Positions 35,661 to 45,103 of a DNA stretch of 64,000 nucleotides are shown one piece after another. The notes under the pieces were generated by a model that ran no database searches, had not been told where the DNA came from, and saw only the letters and a program-made list of their open reading frames with translations. Source of the DNA: Synergistaceae bacterium (GTDB taxonomy: Bacteria; Synergistota; Synergistia; Synergistales; Aminobacteriaceae). The stretch covers positions 1 through 64,000 of the forward strand of contig JAFSXS010000068.1 of NCBI GenBank assembly GCA_017443945.1. The letters are read 5' to 3'. Made by a program: the position numbers and the translations under genes. Positions within the stretch are counted from its first letter, which is position 1. Each line of letters opens with the position of its first letter.

Positions 35661-37718
35661 ATGAAGAAAAAAGATAAATTGCTTTCACTCGATAAAGTAA
35701 AGAAGATTCCAGATAAATATATTCAAGTTCCGTTAGTGCCTGCGTGGGTCTTGCTGCCGTTATGGTTTATTTCGCTAGCACTGCCGAATCTCGTATATTC
35801 GGGCGTAAAATTTGCTGATACTTTGCACGTTATAAAATGGACAGTTACGGGCGTTCCGATTGCAATAGCTGTATTAGTTGCGGGCGTGAGACTCTTAATT
35901 TACGGACGGGACAAAATTAGATTCAAGATAGATTTGTTTGCGCTTGTGTGGGCGTTGTTGCTTGCTTATGCAGTCTTACAAACTTTATGGGTAAAATTAT
36001 TTTCGCCGACTGGTTATGTTCTCGAAATGGTTTGCTTTGTAGCTGTGTGGGCATTTTACGTAATAAGTGTCGCTTCATTTCCTGATAATGCATTGCGTTA
36101 TGTCTTGATATTAGGGAATCTCAACGCCGCTATTAACGTTTTATATGCCGAGCTTCAGATTAGAAATTTAAATGATTTCTCGTTTCTTAACGGGACAATT
36201 TTTGAGTCGTTAAAGCAGTTTAGCTCGATAATTTTGCCGACTCCAGGAAATTATATCGGAAACACAGCACAGCAAAATATGTTTGGTTTATGGGCGGCTG
36301 TAGGTGTGCTAGGAGCGATTTATTTATTTGTCTATGACGCATGGAGAAATGACTCAAGCGAACACGGGAAAAAAATTTATTTGCCTGCTGTAAGTCTTGC
36401 ATTAGGCGTTATCAGCATGAAATTTGCGGTACTCAACGAGAATATTTTATTTGCGGTCTTGGCCGTAATATTTTTGCTGGGAGCTTTTGTGCTTGCATTT
36501 GTTCTCGGCAATGATAAACGGGTCTATTACAGCGTATTTATATTATTCTTGGCTGCGATAAATTTATGGGGCCTGCTTAATTCAACGAGCAGATCCGGTT
36601 TTCTTGCACTTGTGAGCGGTTCTCTTGTGATGTTGATTATTGCTGCATGGAAATTTAACCGCAATTATGTAATTAGATTCGGAGCTGTATTGATTGTCTT
36701 AGCTGCTGTCTTCTGGGTCTCAACAAGTTCAAGCCGTGCAGGTGGACTCGTCGAGAAAACAGCTGATATAATCGAACACGCAGAAAATATCGGAAATCGC
36801 CGCGGAATTTGGATGACTTCATATGCTATGTTAATGGAACACCCGAAAGGAGTCGGCACAGGACAATATAAATGGCATTATCTAGAGGCACAGCGCGAAG
36901 GATTCAAGACTGTTACATCAGATTGGTACACGTGGCAATATACACATTGGGCGCATAATGAGTTTTTGCAGTGGTTCTGCGAGGGCGGATGGATCGGCGG
37001 AATTATATTAATTGTCATGTATTTGACGTGGTTTATTCCGGCGTTAATGGGATTGATTAAGCGTCAGGAAATAAATATAAATGCTGTCTGGGCACTTGGT
37101 TTAACGTCTCTGATAACTTTTTGTGCGATATTTACTCGGCCGTTTCACAGAATCGAAAATATGGTATGGATTACGCTAGCATTTGCATTGTCGAATCGTG
37201 AATTTATCAGCGAGAAATTTAAATTTACTGCCTTCAAGTCAAAAAGTTTCATGAATCTAATCGGACTCGTTTGCATTGTCTCATCGATTGCCGGAATATT
37301 ATATATCTCTGACGGAATCTACGGAAATTATGTCTTGCGTCAGGCCTTATCGACTCAGAATCCTAGCGTTCAAATAGCTTTACTTGAGGAGGCCGCAAAA
37401 CATCCGATAGTTTACGAGGAAGCGCAGAGAAATATCGGTTATCACTATATACAATTAGGCGAGCAGACAAACGACAGAGATTTACTCGCGAAAGGCTTTA
37501 ATACTTTATGGGGGCATTTCAACAGGGAGCCGCACTCGGAAGACATTTCAAGACTGTTAAATTTTGCGCAGAAATATCAAGTTCAGGGTGCATTAATAGA
37601 AATTGTCAGCTACTTCAAGCCGGGGACTTATCATTTAGTGAGACAAAGGCACAAGACTCCAGAAGGCCAGGAATTTGACGCGCTTGTTTTAGCGAACGGC
37701 CCGGAACCGGGGAAATAA
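35661..37718 (+). CDS. O-antigen ligase / PglL-type O-oligosaccharyltransferase-like membrane protein
   Basis: Large polytopic protein (685 residues) of the Wzy/WaaL/PglL group, which move lipid-linked glycans onto lipid A core or proteins at the periplasmic face. About twelve hydrophobic helices to residue 550. The Wzy_C signature is present: GTGQYKWHYLEAQREG, a large periplasmic loop, then THWAHNEFLQWFCEGGWIGG with the conserved His. The last 130 residues are helical and TPR-like. It is followed with a TAATG overlap by the pseudopilin gspJ, so it is the first gene of the type II operon. PglL-type enzymes often sit beside pilin genes, which favours protein glycosylation; this is inference. 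Confidence 0.82.
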   Translation: MKKKDKLLSLDKVKKIPDKYIQVPLVPAWVLLPLWFISLALPNLVYSGVKFADTLHVIKWTVTGVPIAIAVLVAGVRLLIYGRDKIRFKIDLFALVWALLLAYAVLQTLWVKLFSPTGYVLEMVCFVAVWAFYVISVASFPDNALRYVLILGNLNAAINVLYAELQIRNLNDFSFLNGTIFESLKQFSSIILPTPGNYIGNTAQQNMFGLWAAVGVLGAIYLFVYDAWRNDSSEHGKKIYLPAVSLALGVISMKFAVLNENILFAVLAVIFLLGAFVLAFVLGNDKRVYYSVFILFLAAINLWGLLNSTSRSGFLALVSGSLVMLIIAAWKFNRNYVIRFGAVLIVLAAVFWVSTSSSRAGGLVEKTADIIEHAENIGNRRGIWMTSYAMLMEHPKGVGTGQYKWHYLEAQREGFKTVTSDWYTWQYTHWAHNEFLQWFCEGGWIGGIILIVMYLTWFIPALMGLIKRQEININAVWALGLTSLITFCAIFTRPFHRIENMVWITLAFALSNREFISEKFKFTAFKSKSFMNLIGLVCIVSSIAGILYISDGIYGNYVLRQALSTQNPSVQIALLEEAAKHPIVYEEAQRNIGYHYIQLGEQTNDRDLLAKGFNTLWGHFNREPHSEDISRLLNFAQKYQVQGALIEIVSYFKPGTYHLVRQRHKTPEGQEFDALVLANGPEPGK

Positions 37719-38356
37719 TGAAAAAAGGTTTTACACTCATAGAAATATTAGTTGCTGTGATGCTTACGGGATTGTTAGCGAGTCTTGCGCTGGCTCCCGT
37801 AGTTTTTACAGTGAGAAGGGTTGTAGAGACTCAAGAAGAATACGCCGACATTTCAGCGTTGCAAAGGACTATGAATTTTATAGCGCGTGATTTAAATTCT
37901 GCCATGAGATTAGCAGCAAACGTGATAACTATAATAGATCATGAATCAATGGGAAATAGAGATGACGATACTTTAATGATTATGAGCACTGCTCCTGTTA
38001 TTCAAGGAATGCCGGCGGGGACTCTCGTTTATAAGCTCGAAGAAGGCGGAATCGCGCATAATAATATAATTCCCGGTCTTTACAGATGGGTAATTCCCGG
38101 TAAAGCTCCTAACGCTGTGAAAGTTGATGACTTAACCGGCGAAAATGGACAGCTAGTTTTACCATATGTTACTGCATTTAATGTTGAAGTCCCTACTAAC
38201 GCGCGCAAAGATGACAACAAGAAAGATTTTGCGGGCCCTCTTCCAAAGGGTTTATACATAAAAATTTCCCGCAGAAAATTAGATTCTCAGCAGGGAGTAA
38301 ATAATAATGAAGCAAATAATTTTGACGAACTCGAAAGCGTTATCGTTTTCCCGTAA
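37718..38356 (+). CDS. gspJ: Type II secretion minor pseudopilin GspJ
   Basis: Minor pseudopilin near the tip of the periplasmic pseudopilus. MKKG/FTLIEILVAVMLTGLLA is a class III prepilin signal: cleavage after Gly4, Glu5 of the mature protein present. The 212-residue length and long C-terminal region (NFIARDLNSAMRLA, TLMIMSTAPVIQG) fit GspJ/PulJ rather than the short GspI. The processing peptidase (GspO) is not in the window. The 3' end overlaps gspK by 50 bases. Confidence 0.83.
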   Translation: MKKGFTLIEILVAVMLTGLLASLALAPVVFTVRRVVETQEEYADISALQRTMNFIARDLNSAMRLAANVITIIDHESMGNRDDDTLMIMSTAPVIQGMPAGTLVYKLEEGGIAHNNIIPGLYRWVIPGKAPNAVKVDDLTGENGQLVLPYVTAFNVEVPTNARKDDNKKDFAGPLPKGLYIKISRRKLDSQQGVNNNEANNFDELESVIVFP

Positions 38357-39260
38357 AAAATCGGGCTTTGTCCTCGTAAGCGTCTTAATGCTGGGAGTAT
38401 TATTAATCTCATGTGCAACGGCCTTCAGCTGGTTTGTACGAGCTCAGGTAAGGAGCATAGGCCAAGAACGTAACGCAATCGCAAGCAGAACAATGGCAAA
38501 TGTTTTATCAAATGCCGTATTAAGTGCATTGACTCAAGTTGCAGCACAGACAAATTATGACAGTCCCGCCGATCAAAGGTGGTACAAGCCTTTTATTTTG
38601 CCTCTGGGTGAACTTGGAATCTGGGTCGTACAAATTACGCCGTTAGATGACAAAATCCCGTTGAGAAATCTATTTTTGCCCGACGGAAATACTTTAAGGC
38701 GCGAAATTTCAGAAGTATGGCAGGAATTATGGCGAAAGCTCGGAAAAAGTGAATTATCAGAGTACTTGCTTGATTTCATTGACAGAAATAATAAGCCCAG
38801 AGTCGGAAGTGCAGAACGCGACGAATTTATTAACCGCCCGCCTTATGATGTGTCAGAGTTATTATTAATGAGCCGTGATATTCCCATTGAAATTTTATTT
38901 GGTGCTGAAGGTAAAAAAGGTTTTGTCGATTACTGCACAATCTACAGCGACGGAAAAATTAATATAAACGTTGCCCCCGTTGAAGTAATGGAATTAATGC
39001 CCGGCTTCGATGTAGGAGACACAGCAGCAAGAATCGCACGCATTAGAGTTGATGAACCGTTCAAAAATTTATCTGACCTTCAAAAAGTTGCTGGAGCTTC
39101 GGCCAAGACTACGAATAAATTAATGAATCTAATCGGGTTCAAGAGCCGTTATTTTCTGCTCAAAATTGAATGTCTTGACGATTCTGGCAACGGCGGTAAA
39201 GCATTTAATATAATATTAGACAGAACAACAAAGCAAATAGTTAAATGGGAGGAGTCATGA
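38307..39260 (+). CDS. gspK: Type II secretion minor pseudopilin GspK
   Basis: Caps the pseudopilus tip with GspI and GspJ. 317 residues. A prepilin-like N-terminal segment KSGFVLVSVLMLGVLLISC lacks Glu at mature position 5, as is usual for GspK. The large globular domain includes LLDFIDRNNKPR, RPPYDVSELLLM, YSDGKININVAP and a helix-hairpin-helix-like PFKNLSDLQKV. The start overlaps the end of gspJ by 50 bases in a different frame. The stop overlaps gspL (ATGA). Confidence 0.87.
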   Translation: MKQIILTNSKALSFSRKKSGFVLVSVLMLGVLLISCATAFSWFVRAQVRSIGQERNAIASRTMANVLSNAVLSALTQVAAQTNYDSPADQRWYKPFILPLGELGIWVVQITPLDDKIPLRNLFLPDGNTLRREISEVWQELWRKLGKSELSEYLLDFIDRNNKPRVGSAERDEFINRPPYDVSELLLMSRDIPIEILFGAEGKKGFVDYCTIYSDGKININVAPVEVMELMPGFDVGDTAARIARIRVDEPFKNLSDLQKVAGASAKTTNKLMNLIGFKSRYFLLKIECLDDSGNGGKAFNIILDRTTKQIVKWEES

Positions 39261-40528
39261 AGATAGATTTATTTAGCAGGAAGACCGGCGATAATTTCAG
39301 CAATACAGAATTTCGCAGAATAATCGACGTACACGAAAAAGCATTTGACGAGGACAAAGGCGAAGAACTCGAAGAAAACCGCAAGGCCATAAGAATAATT
39401 GCATCAAGTTTAGACGTAAGAAAAAATTTTATTACGTTAGTCCCTATGAAATCGCTTTCACTTGAAGATTTTGCGTTCCCGTTTTCAGGAAATACAAAGA
39501 TTCGCGAGGCCTTAAGACTTCAAGTTATGCCATATTCCGCAGCAGGTGAGCTTGAGTTATTTCCGGTGATAATTAATAAGTCCGGGCGTTCAGTTAATGG
39601 CGTTGTCTGGTATGTGTCGCCGGAAGAATTAAATTTGCCTAGTTTCTCATATGAGTCAAAGTCGGTAAATAAAATTTGGCCTGCTCCCTTGCCGTTTATC
39701 TCGCGCTTGAAAGACTATAACGGGACGGGCGTAACAATGTGGATTGACGAAGAAAATATCTGCTCGCTTTTATGGCAGAATAATAAACCGGTTTTATATC
39801 GCTGGCGTAAAGCTGAAGGCGAAGACTCAGAGTCAAAAGAGTTAGCTTGGTACGATAATTACTGCAAATCACGTGAAATCGAGCGGGGCGGAAATTTTGT
39901 CGTGAATGTTGCCGGCGATAATGACGAGGACGACGAGGAGTCTAATAAAGAATTTCGCGACATGATAAATGAAAGTCTCAAAATTTGCCCATGGATTAAC
40001 AATATAAATTTATCACGTTCAGCACTTGAGGGAGCTATTGATTTAGAGCGCAATATAAAATTTTTGACTCGTGCTGCCGGGTGGTTATTTATTCTGGGAG
40101 TCATTGCGATATCGGCGAGTCTCTTGCGTTGGAATCAGCTTCAATCACAAATACAGGAAATAAGGACTCGCGGCGAAAAAATTTATCGTCAAACTTTTGA
40201 CCCTCAGCACACAGGAAGAATCGCAAACCCTGTAGTCCTTGCGCGTGATAAAATTGACTCTCTCACTAATACCGGCCCCGTTGGACATCCGATTAATGAC
40301 GTGCTTGCTGATTTAGGCGAAATTTTCAAGAATAACAGCATGGATATAACACTTGATATAATTCGTTATAATTCAGATGGCATTGACTGCACCGGAGTTG
40401 CTCCTGACATGAGCACTGTATTGACGTTCAGAAAGGCTTGGGAAAATTATGCGAAACTCTCACAAGTCGATAACACGCAGTTTGTGTCGGGTATAGGCTA
40501 TAGATTTGATATGCGCGTAAGGTGGTAG
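39257..40528 (+). CDS. gspL: Type II secretion assembly-platform protein GspL
   Basis: Bitopic inner-membrane protein linking the ATPase GspE to the platform. 423 residues: an N-terminal cytoplasmic actin-like domain (about 1-270), one membrane segment (about 275-295, AGWLFILGVIAISASLL), and a periplasmic ferredoxin-like domain (IGYRFDMRV end). A very acidic insert lies at about residues 215-225 (NDEDDEES). The ATG at 39257, preceded by GGGAGG, is preferred to the in-frame start at 39245 inside that site. Confidence 0.82.
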   Translation: MKIDLFSRKTGDNFSNTEFRRIIDVHEKAFDEDKGEELEENRKAIRIIASSLDVRKNFITLVPMKSLSLEDFAFPFSGNTKIREALRLQVMPYSAAGELELFPVIINKSGRSVNGVVWYVSPEELNLPSFSYESKSVNKIWPAPLPFISRLKDYNGTGVTMWIDEENICSLLWQNNKPVLYRWRKAEGEDSESKELAWYDNYCKSREIERGGNFVVNVAGDNDEDDEESNKEFRDMINESLKICPWINNINLSRSALEGAIDLERNIKFLTRAAGWLFILGVIAISASLLRWNQLQSQIQEIRTRGEKIYRQTFDPQHTGRIANPVVLARDKIDSLTNTGPVGHPINDVLADLGEIFKNNSMDITLDIIRYNSDGIDCTGVAPDMSTVLTFRKAWENYAKLSQVDNTQFVSGIGYRFDMRVRW

Positions 40529-41031
40529 AAAAATTGAATCTCGAACAGTTAATTAATAACATAAAGAGTATTGCACGCGGTGAAGCTGCCGGAAGTATAA
40601 AATTTGTCGCAGTAATTATATTGACTCTTGCTGTCTGGCTGGGGGTCTTGATTATTAACAGCTGGTCATCACAGAGTCAAGTTAATTTACGCGCGCAGCA
40701 GTCAAGATTGAGAACGCTTTTATCTCTTGCTGACGAGTACAAAGCAATTGCACCCAAGAACGCAAATAATGCACCTGCAAATGTTGATGTCCCGACAGTT
40801 TTTGCGCAGGTCTCTGAACGTATGGAGCTGGGCAGCAGAGTCAATCGAATCACACCCGATGGCCGCAATCAATCAGTAGAAATTAATAGACTCTACGCAG
40901 AAGAATTTACGGAATTGCAAAGCCTTCTTGCAGCACGTGGAGTAAGAATCATAGCTCTTGAACTTCGCGCACTTCCGGCGGGGCAGGAGAGATTATTTAC
41001 AATTTCAGCTATAATAGGACCGATGAATTAA
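40522..41031 (+). CDS. gspM: Type II secretion platform protein GspM-like
   Basis: Small bitopic inner-membrane protein, 169 residues: short cytoplasmic start, membrane helix at about 27-47 (FVAVIILTLAVWLGVLIINS), a coiled-coil stretch, and a small periplasmic ferredoxin-like domain with FTELQSLLAARGVRII. This layout and its place after gspL identify it as GspM; the sequence itself is weakly conserved in the family. It starts with GTG, overlapping gspL by 7 bases. Confidence 0.75.
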   Translation: MVEKLNLEQLINNIKSIARGEAAGSIKFVAVIILTLAVWLGVLIINSWSSQSQVNLRAQQSRLRTLLSLADEYKAIAPKNANNAPANVDVPTVFAQVSERMELGSRVNRITPDGRNQSVEINRLYAEEFTELQSLLAARGVRIIALELRALPAGQERLFTISAIIGPMN

Positions 41032-41034
41032 ATC

Positions 41035-41613
41035 ATGAAACGTTCACTAATAAATGTCATAAAAATTTTATTACTGCTTGCGGGATTTGTTTACGCTTTA
41101 TGGGTATTTCTGCCATATCGTGAAGTCGGAAATTTTGTGATGTCGTTAGCTCATTCGCAGTTAAATTCGCGGGGAATGCGTGTAAACTGGTCTGACGTTT
41201 CCGGCGAGTCTGACGGCTTCACAGTAAGTAATTTGACTCTTAACGGCGTTGTAAATCTTTCGTTCAGTTCAATAACGATAAGGCCGAGAATTTTAGCAAG
41301 CATTCTGAGTCTTGGTGCTGTAGCTGATATAAATTTTAAGGCTGCTAACATGAGACTCGGACAAAATTTTAATTTCGGGGACGGCAGATTTTTATTGACA
41401 GCTGGAAGACGTGAAATTTTGCTTGAACAGTTGCGGACTAACGGAGATTTTGCGATTAACGGATATTTAACGATTGACCCTGCACGAGCCAGAATCGGAC
41501 GGGCCGACGCACAATTGAATTTCCCGAAAGAGTTTGCAGATAATTTGAATCTCGTCAAAAACTTTTTACCGTTAGTGCAAGAGGGCGAACGCTGGTATTT
41601 AAGGAGGCAGTAA
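41035..41613 (+). CDS. gspN: Type II secretion protein GspN-like
   Basis: Inner-membrane-anchored periplasmic protein of 192 residues. One N-terminal hydrophobic helix (residues 9-28), then a beta-rich domain with GMRVNWSDVSGESDG, LTLNGVVNLSF and LLLTAG-type strands, as in GspN and AsmA-like domains. GspN is an optional part of type II systems, related to lipid-transfer-type folds. It lies between gspM and gspC with 3- and 6-base gaps. Confidence 0.75.
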   Translation: MKRSLINVIKILLLLAGFVYALWVFLPYREVGNFVMSLAHSQLNSRGMRVNWSDVSGESDGFTVSNLTLNGVVNLSFSSITIRPRILASILSLGAVADINFKAANMRLGQNFNFGDGRFLLTAGRREILLEQLRTNGDFAINGYLTIDPARARIGRADAQLNFPKEFADNLNLVKNFLPLVQEGERWYLRRQ

Positions 41614-41619
41614 CAAAAA

Positions 41620-42606
41620 ATGTTAGATAGATTAAGTAGATTAAGAGACGCTCTGCAATCCTCACGCAGAAAAAAAATAAAATCTGACAAGGATAACAAT
41701 AATAAGCAGTCAGGAGGAAAAATTTATCAGACTTGGCTAATTATTTTGCCGCTTTTAATGGGACTTGCTGCCGGCCGTCTTGCAGGTGTGGGACTCGGTT
41801 ATGGTCTTGATTTTCTCGCGGGAAATTCCGGCGTTGTTGATAGTGCAGTAGAGGGAAATTATACGGACTCTGATAAATCATCGGGGCAAAATAGGGGATT
41901 CACAGATTTTCTTGCGTCTAACCCTTTTCACATTTCTCCGCAAAAAATAGTGTCAAATGATTCTGCACCGGTTGTCTCTCAAGAAGTCAAGCCGCCCGAA
42001 CCTCCAAGCACGTTAGATAATGTAATCTTAAGGGGGACTTTTCCGGGCATTAGCGCATGGTTCGAGAAAGACGGCAAATTAGAATTAGTCTTAGTCGGCA
42101 GAGAGTTAGAACGCTGGAAATTAACGAGCGTCAATTATCGTGAAGCAATTTTTACTCAAGGCAAAAGACGCATAACAAAGCGCATGGTTTACGGACCTGT
42201 CAAAACAGCAGCAAAGCCCGCACCCAAACCAGCACCCAAGCCGAGCAATACTCCCGCACCGACCGGAAATATAATCGCAGCAGATCCCGGAAAAAAACAG
42301 GACGGACAAATTTCAAGCGAATTAGTGAGTCAGCTCGTGCAGAATCCTTTTGACGAGTTGAAGCGCATTAGAATCCGTCCCAATGAAAGCGCAGGAGGAC
42401 TCGAAGTGCAATGGATTCAGAATGAAAGTATCTTAAAGCGTCTGGGCGTTCAAAAGGGTGATATTATCAGGTCTGTTAATGGGATCCCGTTTACAAACAT
42501 GGGAGATATAGCAAATTCTATTAATTCGCTGATGAACAGTGAAAGATTTGACGTTGAAGTAACACGTAAAGGCGAGTCGACGGCCTTGCGTTATGTCGTA
42601 AAATAA
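41620..42606 (+). CDS. gspC: Type II secretion inner-membrane protein GspC with PDZ domain
   Basis: Connects the inner platform to the secretin GspD. 328 residues: cytoplasmic basic N-terminus, one membrane helix (about 37-60), homology-region domain (LDNVILRGTFPGISAWFEKD, VLVGRELERWKLTSV), a Pro/Ala/Lys linker (about 195-215) and a C-terminal PDZ domain (GGLEVQWIQNE, LGVQKGDIIRSVNGIPF, FDVEVTRKGE). The order in this operon (C after N) is unlike the C-first proteobacterial order. It overlaps gspI (TAATG). Confidence 0.85.
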   Translation: MLDRLSRLRDALQSSRRKKIKSDKDNNNKQSGGKIYQTWLIILPLLMGLAAGRLAGVGLGYGLDFLAGNSGVVDSAVEGNYTDSDKSSGQNRGFTDFLASNPFHISPQKIVSNDSAPVVSQEVKPPEPPSTLDNVILRGTFPGISAWFEKDGKLELVLVGRELERWKLTSVNYREAIFTQGKRRITKRMVYGPVKTAAKPAPKPAPKPSNTPAPTGNIIAADPGKKQDGQISSELVSQLVQNPFDELKRIRIRPNESAGGLEVQWIQNESILKRLGVQKGDIIRSVNGIPFTNMGDIANSINSLMNSERFDVEVTRKGESTALRYVVK

Positions 42607-42944
42607 TGAGAAAATTTAAGCGCGGTTTTACATTAATGGAGGTGCTTGTCTCTGTTGCGATTGCTGGACTCGTTATTTCCGGCGGATTTAGATTAATTGC
42701 GATGTCATATAAATTGCTTGGTGAACTTCAGACGGAGCGCGAATTAATTTCAGCAGCAGAAAAAATTTGGCTCAGATTCAAAATTGATAGCGATATGCCC
42801 GATAACGGAACAGACGACGAGACAAAAATATCATGGCGCAGTGATAATATTTCTATACCGATTGACGATTACGAATTAAAATATAAACGCGTTACTGTTA
42901 CTATAGAGTCAGGCCGTTCGACTATTATATATGTTGCCGAATGA
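42606..42944 (+). CDS. gspI: Type II secretion minor pseudopilin GspI-like
   Basis: 112 residues with a class III prepilin signal: MRKFKRG then FTLMEVLVSVAIAGLVISGG, cleaved after Gly7, with Glu at mature position 5. The short length and small C-terminal sheet fit GspI. It completes the I-J-K tip complex with the two genes upstream. A gap of 55 bases follows before gspD. Confidence 0.8.
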   Translation: MRKFKRGFTLMEVLVSVAIAGLVISGGFRLIAMSYKLLGELQTERELISAAEKIWLRFKIDSDMPDNGTDDETKISWRSDNISIPIDDYELKYKRVTVTIESGRSTIIYVAE

Positions 42945-42999
42945 ATTAATTTTGTAGTATTATCATGTATTGAATAAGGGACGGGGGATGTTGTAAATT

Positions 43000-45099
43000 T
43001 TGAGAAAAAAATTTTTGCTTATATTATTATTTATAGCGTTAATAGTTGATTTATCGGGAGTAAATGCCGAGTCAGCTACAAGGAGCGTCAACAGGAGAAC
43101 GAATCCGGCTCCGGCACCATCAGCACCAGCACCAGCCGCACAGCCGCAATCAGGACAAGGGGACGCAATGACTCCAGAGCAGGAACAAGCATTAATGGAT
43201 TCTGCTGCAGCAATGAGAAGAGCAGGACTCGTGCAATTTAACTTCAAAGATTTTGACCTAGTTAGATTCATGCGCTTTATGTCAGAAGTCTTGCAGGAAA
43301 ATATAATTGTGCCTCCGAATATAAATTCAAAGATTACTATAATTTCGCCTCATCCTGTTACTATAACTGAAGCGCGCGAAATAATGCTTTCGACTCTGCA
43401 AATGTATAATTTCTCGTTACAGAACATGGGCAGTTATTCAATAGTTCGTCAGGGCGGTAATAGTCCCTCTCCTGATGTTTTTCGCGGTAGAGCAGGCCCC
43501 GAACCAGGCGAACAGACAGTAACTTATATAGTGCCGATTGATTATGTAACGATTGAAAGTTTATTACCGGCGATTCAACAGGCTTTCGGATCGACTCTTG
43601 TAGCTCTTGCAGTAGGTAACGGACGAGATATTTTATTGCAGGGACGCGCGGTTGATGTTCATAAAGGTGTAGAGCTGATACGCAAAATGGATACTCCTCA
43701 AAGCGCAAGACTCAGCCGTACATTTGAGATTAAAGACGGGGACGCAGCAACAATCGCAGCACAGTTAAACGCCGTCGCGCAGTCAAATGGGCCGTTACAG
43801 GGATTAAACGCGATCGCCGACGTTCCCAGCAAAAAAGTTATAGTTGTAGGAAGTTCAAGCGCAATCGATAAAGCAGCAAGAATCATAAAAGATTTAGACG
43901 TTAACCCGCAAATCGGCGACTTTCACATTTATAAATTGAAGAATATCGACGCAACCGCCGCGGCTGAACAGGTCGGGAAGGTTTTAGCTTCGACAAATAC
44001 AATGTTAGGAGCTGACTCGGCGAAATTTACTGCTGCTGTTGTTCCTGATGTTGCTACAAACAGTTTAATTTTTGCGGCGACTCAGAGACAATATGACGCA
44101 CTTGTGCCGATTCTTGACGCTATTGACGTTCAGCCGAGACAAATTTTACTGCGGGGCTTTATTGCAGAAATCAACGTTACAAATCTTGATAGAAACGGTA
44201 TAGACTGGTCAATTGTAGGCGGCCAGATGTGGGACGATTTATTATTAGGCGGTAATATGTCGCTCGGAGAAGGTTCCGTCCCTTCACAATTTATGACATG
44301 GTTCAATGATTTGTCAAAGCGTGAGGAATTACTCGAACGAAACGGATCTACATATACAGTTACAAATTATAACCCGATGGCTTTAATGTATGCCACGATT
44401 GAATTATTGAAACGTTATGACGCTGTTAATGTTTTGTCCGTCCCGCGTTTAATGTGCACTGACAACAAAGAAAGCACGTTCAAAGTCGGAAATGTTATCC
44501 CAGTCATGAAGGGTTCAACGTCTGATTTGACGAATCCAAACTCTATACAGAATAATTATGATTATAAGGATACGGGCTTGACTCTTACTGTTACTCCTCA
44601 CATAAGAAGCGGAAATCTTGTCGCAATGGACATCAAGCAGACTACAGAAGACGTTATGTCAGCGTCAGGAGTTACGACACCGACAACATCAAAGCGCGAA
44701 GTTGTAACATCTGTTGTAGTTGCTGACGGCGAGACAATTATTTTAGGCGGAATGATTAAGGAAACAGAAAGATCCATGCGTCGTAAAGTTCCGGGCTTGT
44801 CTTATATTCCGTTGATAGGCGGTTTATTTCAGAAGTTGTCAAAGGAAAAGGAAAAAGTTGATTTCGTTATATTCTTGACTCCTCAAATTATCGAGTCGCC
44901 AGAAGAAATGAGACACGCAACAATGAGAGCAGCAGGTTTCGCAAGAGGTTTTGTGTCGCCTGATATGAGCTTTGACGTAAATACTTTAATGCCCGACAAC
45001 GCAAGACCGGAATTAACAACTATCGGAGCCAGCCCCGTAGAAGCTGATATTGACGCGAGATTTAGAGATTTGTATCAGCGCAGCCTCAGGAGGAAATAA
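43000..45099 (+). CDS. gspD: Type II secretion outer-membrane secretin GspD
   Basis: Forms the multimeric outer-membrane gate. 699 residues. Signal peptide (1-24), Pro/Ala-rich stretch (about 32-48), N0 domain (VQFNFKDFDLVRFMRFMSEV), N1-N3 repeats (PIDYVTIESLLPAIQQAF; FEIKDGDAATIAAQLNAVAQ; YKLKNIDATAAAEQVGKVLA), then the secretin core with RQILLRGFIAEINV, DTGLTLTVTPHI and VPGLSYIPLIGGLF. It starts with TTG, about 10 bases after GGGGGAT. Clear evidence for an outer membrane in this organism. Confidence 0.93.
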   Translation: MRKKFLLILLFIALIVDLSGVNAESATRSVNRRTNPAPAPSAPAPAAQPQSGQGDAMTPEQEQALMDSAAAMRRAGLVQFNFKDFDLVRFMRFMSEVLQENIIVPPNINSKITIISPHPVTITEAREIMLSTLQMYNFSLQNMGSYSIVRQGGNSPSPDVFRGRAGPEPGEQTVTYIVPIDYVTIESLLPAIQQAFGSTLVALAVGNGRDILLQGRAVDVHKGVELIRKMDTPQSARLSRTFEIKDGDAATIAAQLNAVAQSNGPLQGLNAIADVPSKKVIVVGSSSAIDKAARIIKDLDVNPQIGDFHIYKLKNIDATAAAEQVGKVLASTNTMLGADSAKFTAAVVPDVATNSLIFAATQRQYDALVPILDAIDVQPRQILLRGFIAEINVTNLDRNGIDWSIVGGQMWDDLLLGGNMSLGEGSVPSQFMTWFNDLSKREELLERNGSTYTVTNYNPMALMYATIELLKRYDAVNVLSVPRLMCTDNKESTFKVGNVIPVMKGSTSDLTNPNSIQNNYDYKDTGLTLTVTPHIRSGNLVAMDIKQTTEDVMSASGVTTPTTSKREVVTSVVVADGETIILGGMIKETERSMRRKVPGLSYIPLIGGLFQKLSKEKEKVDFVIFLTPQIIESPEEMRHATMRAAGFARGFVSPDMSFDVNTLMPDNARPELTTIGASPVEADIDARFRDLYQRSLRRK

Positions 45100-45103
45100 T
45101 TTA

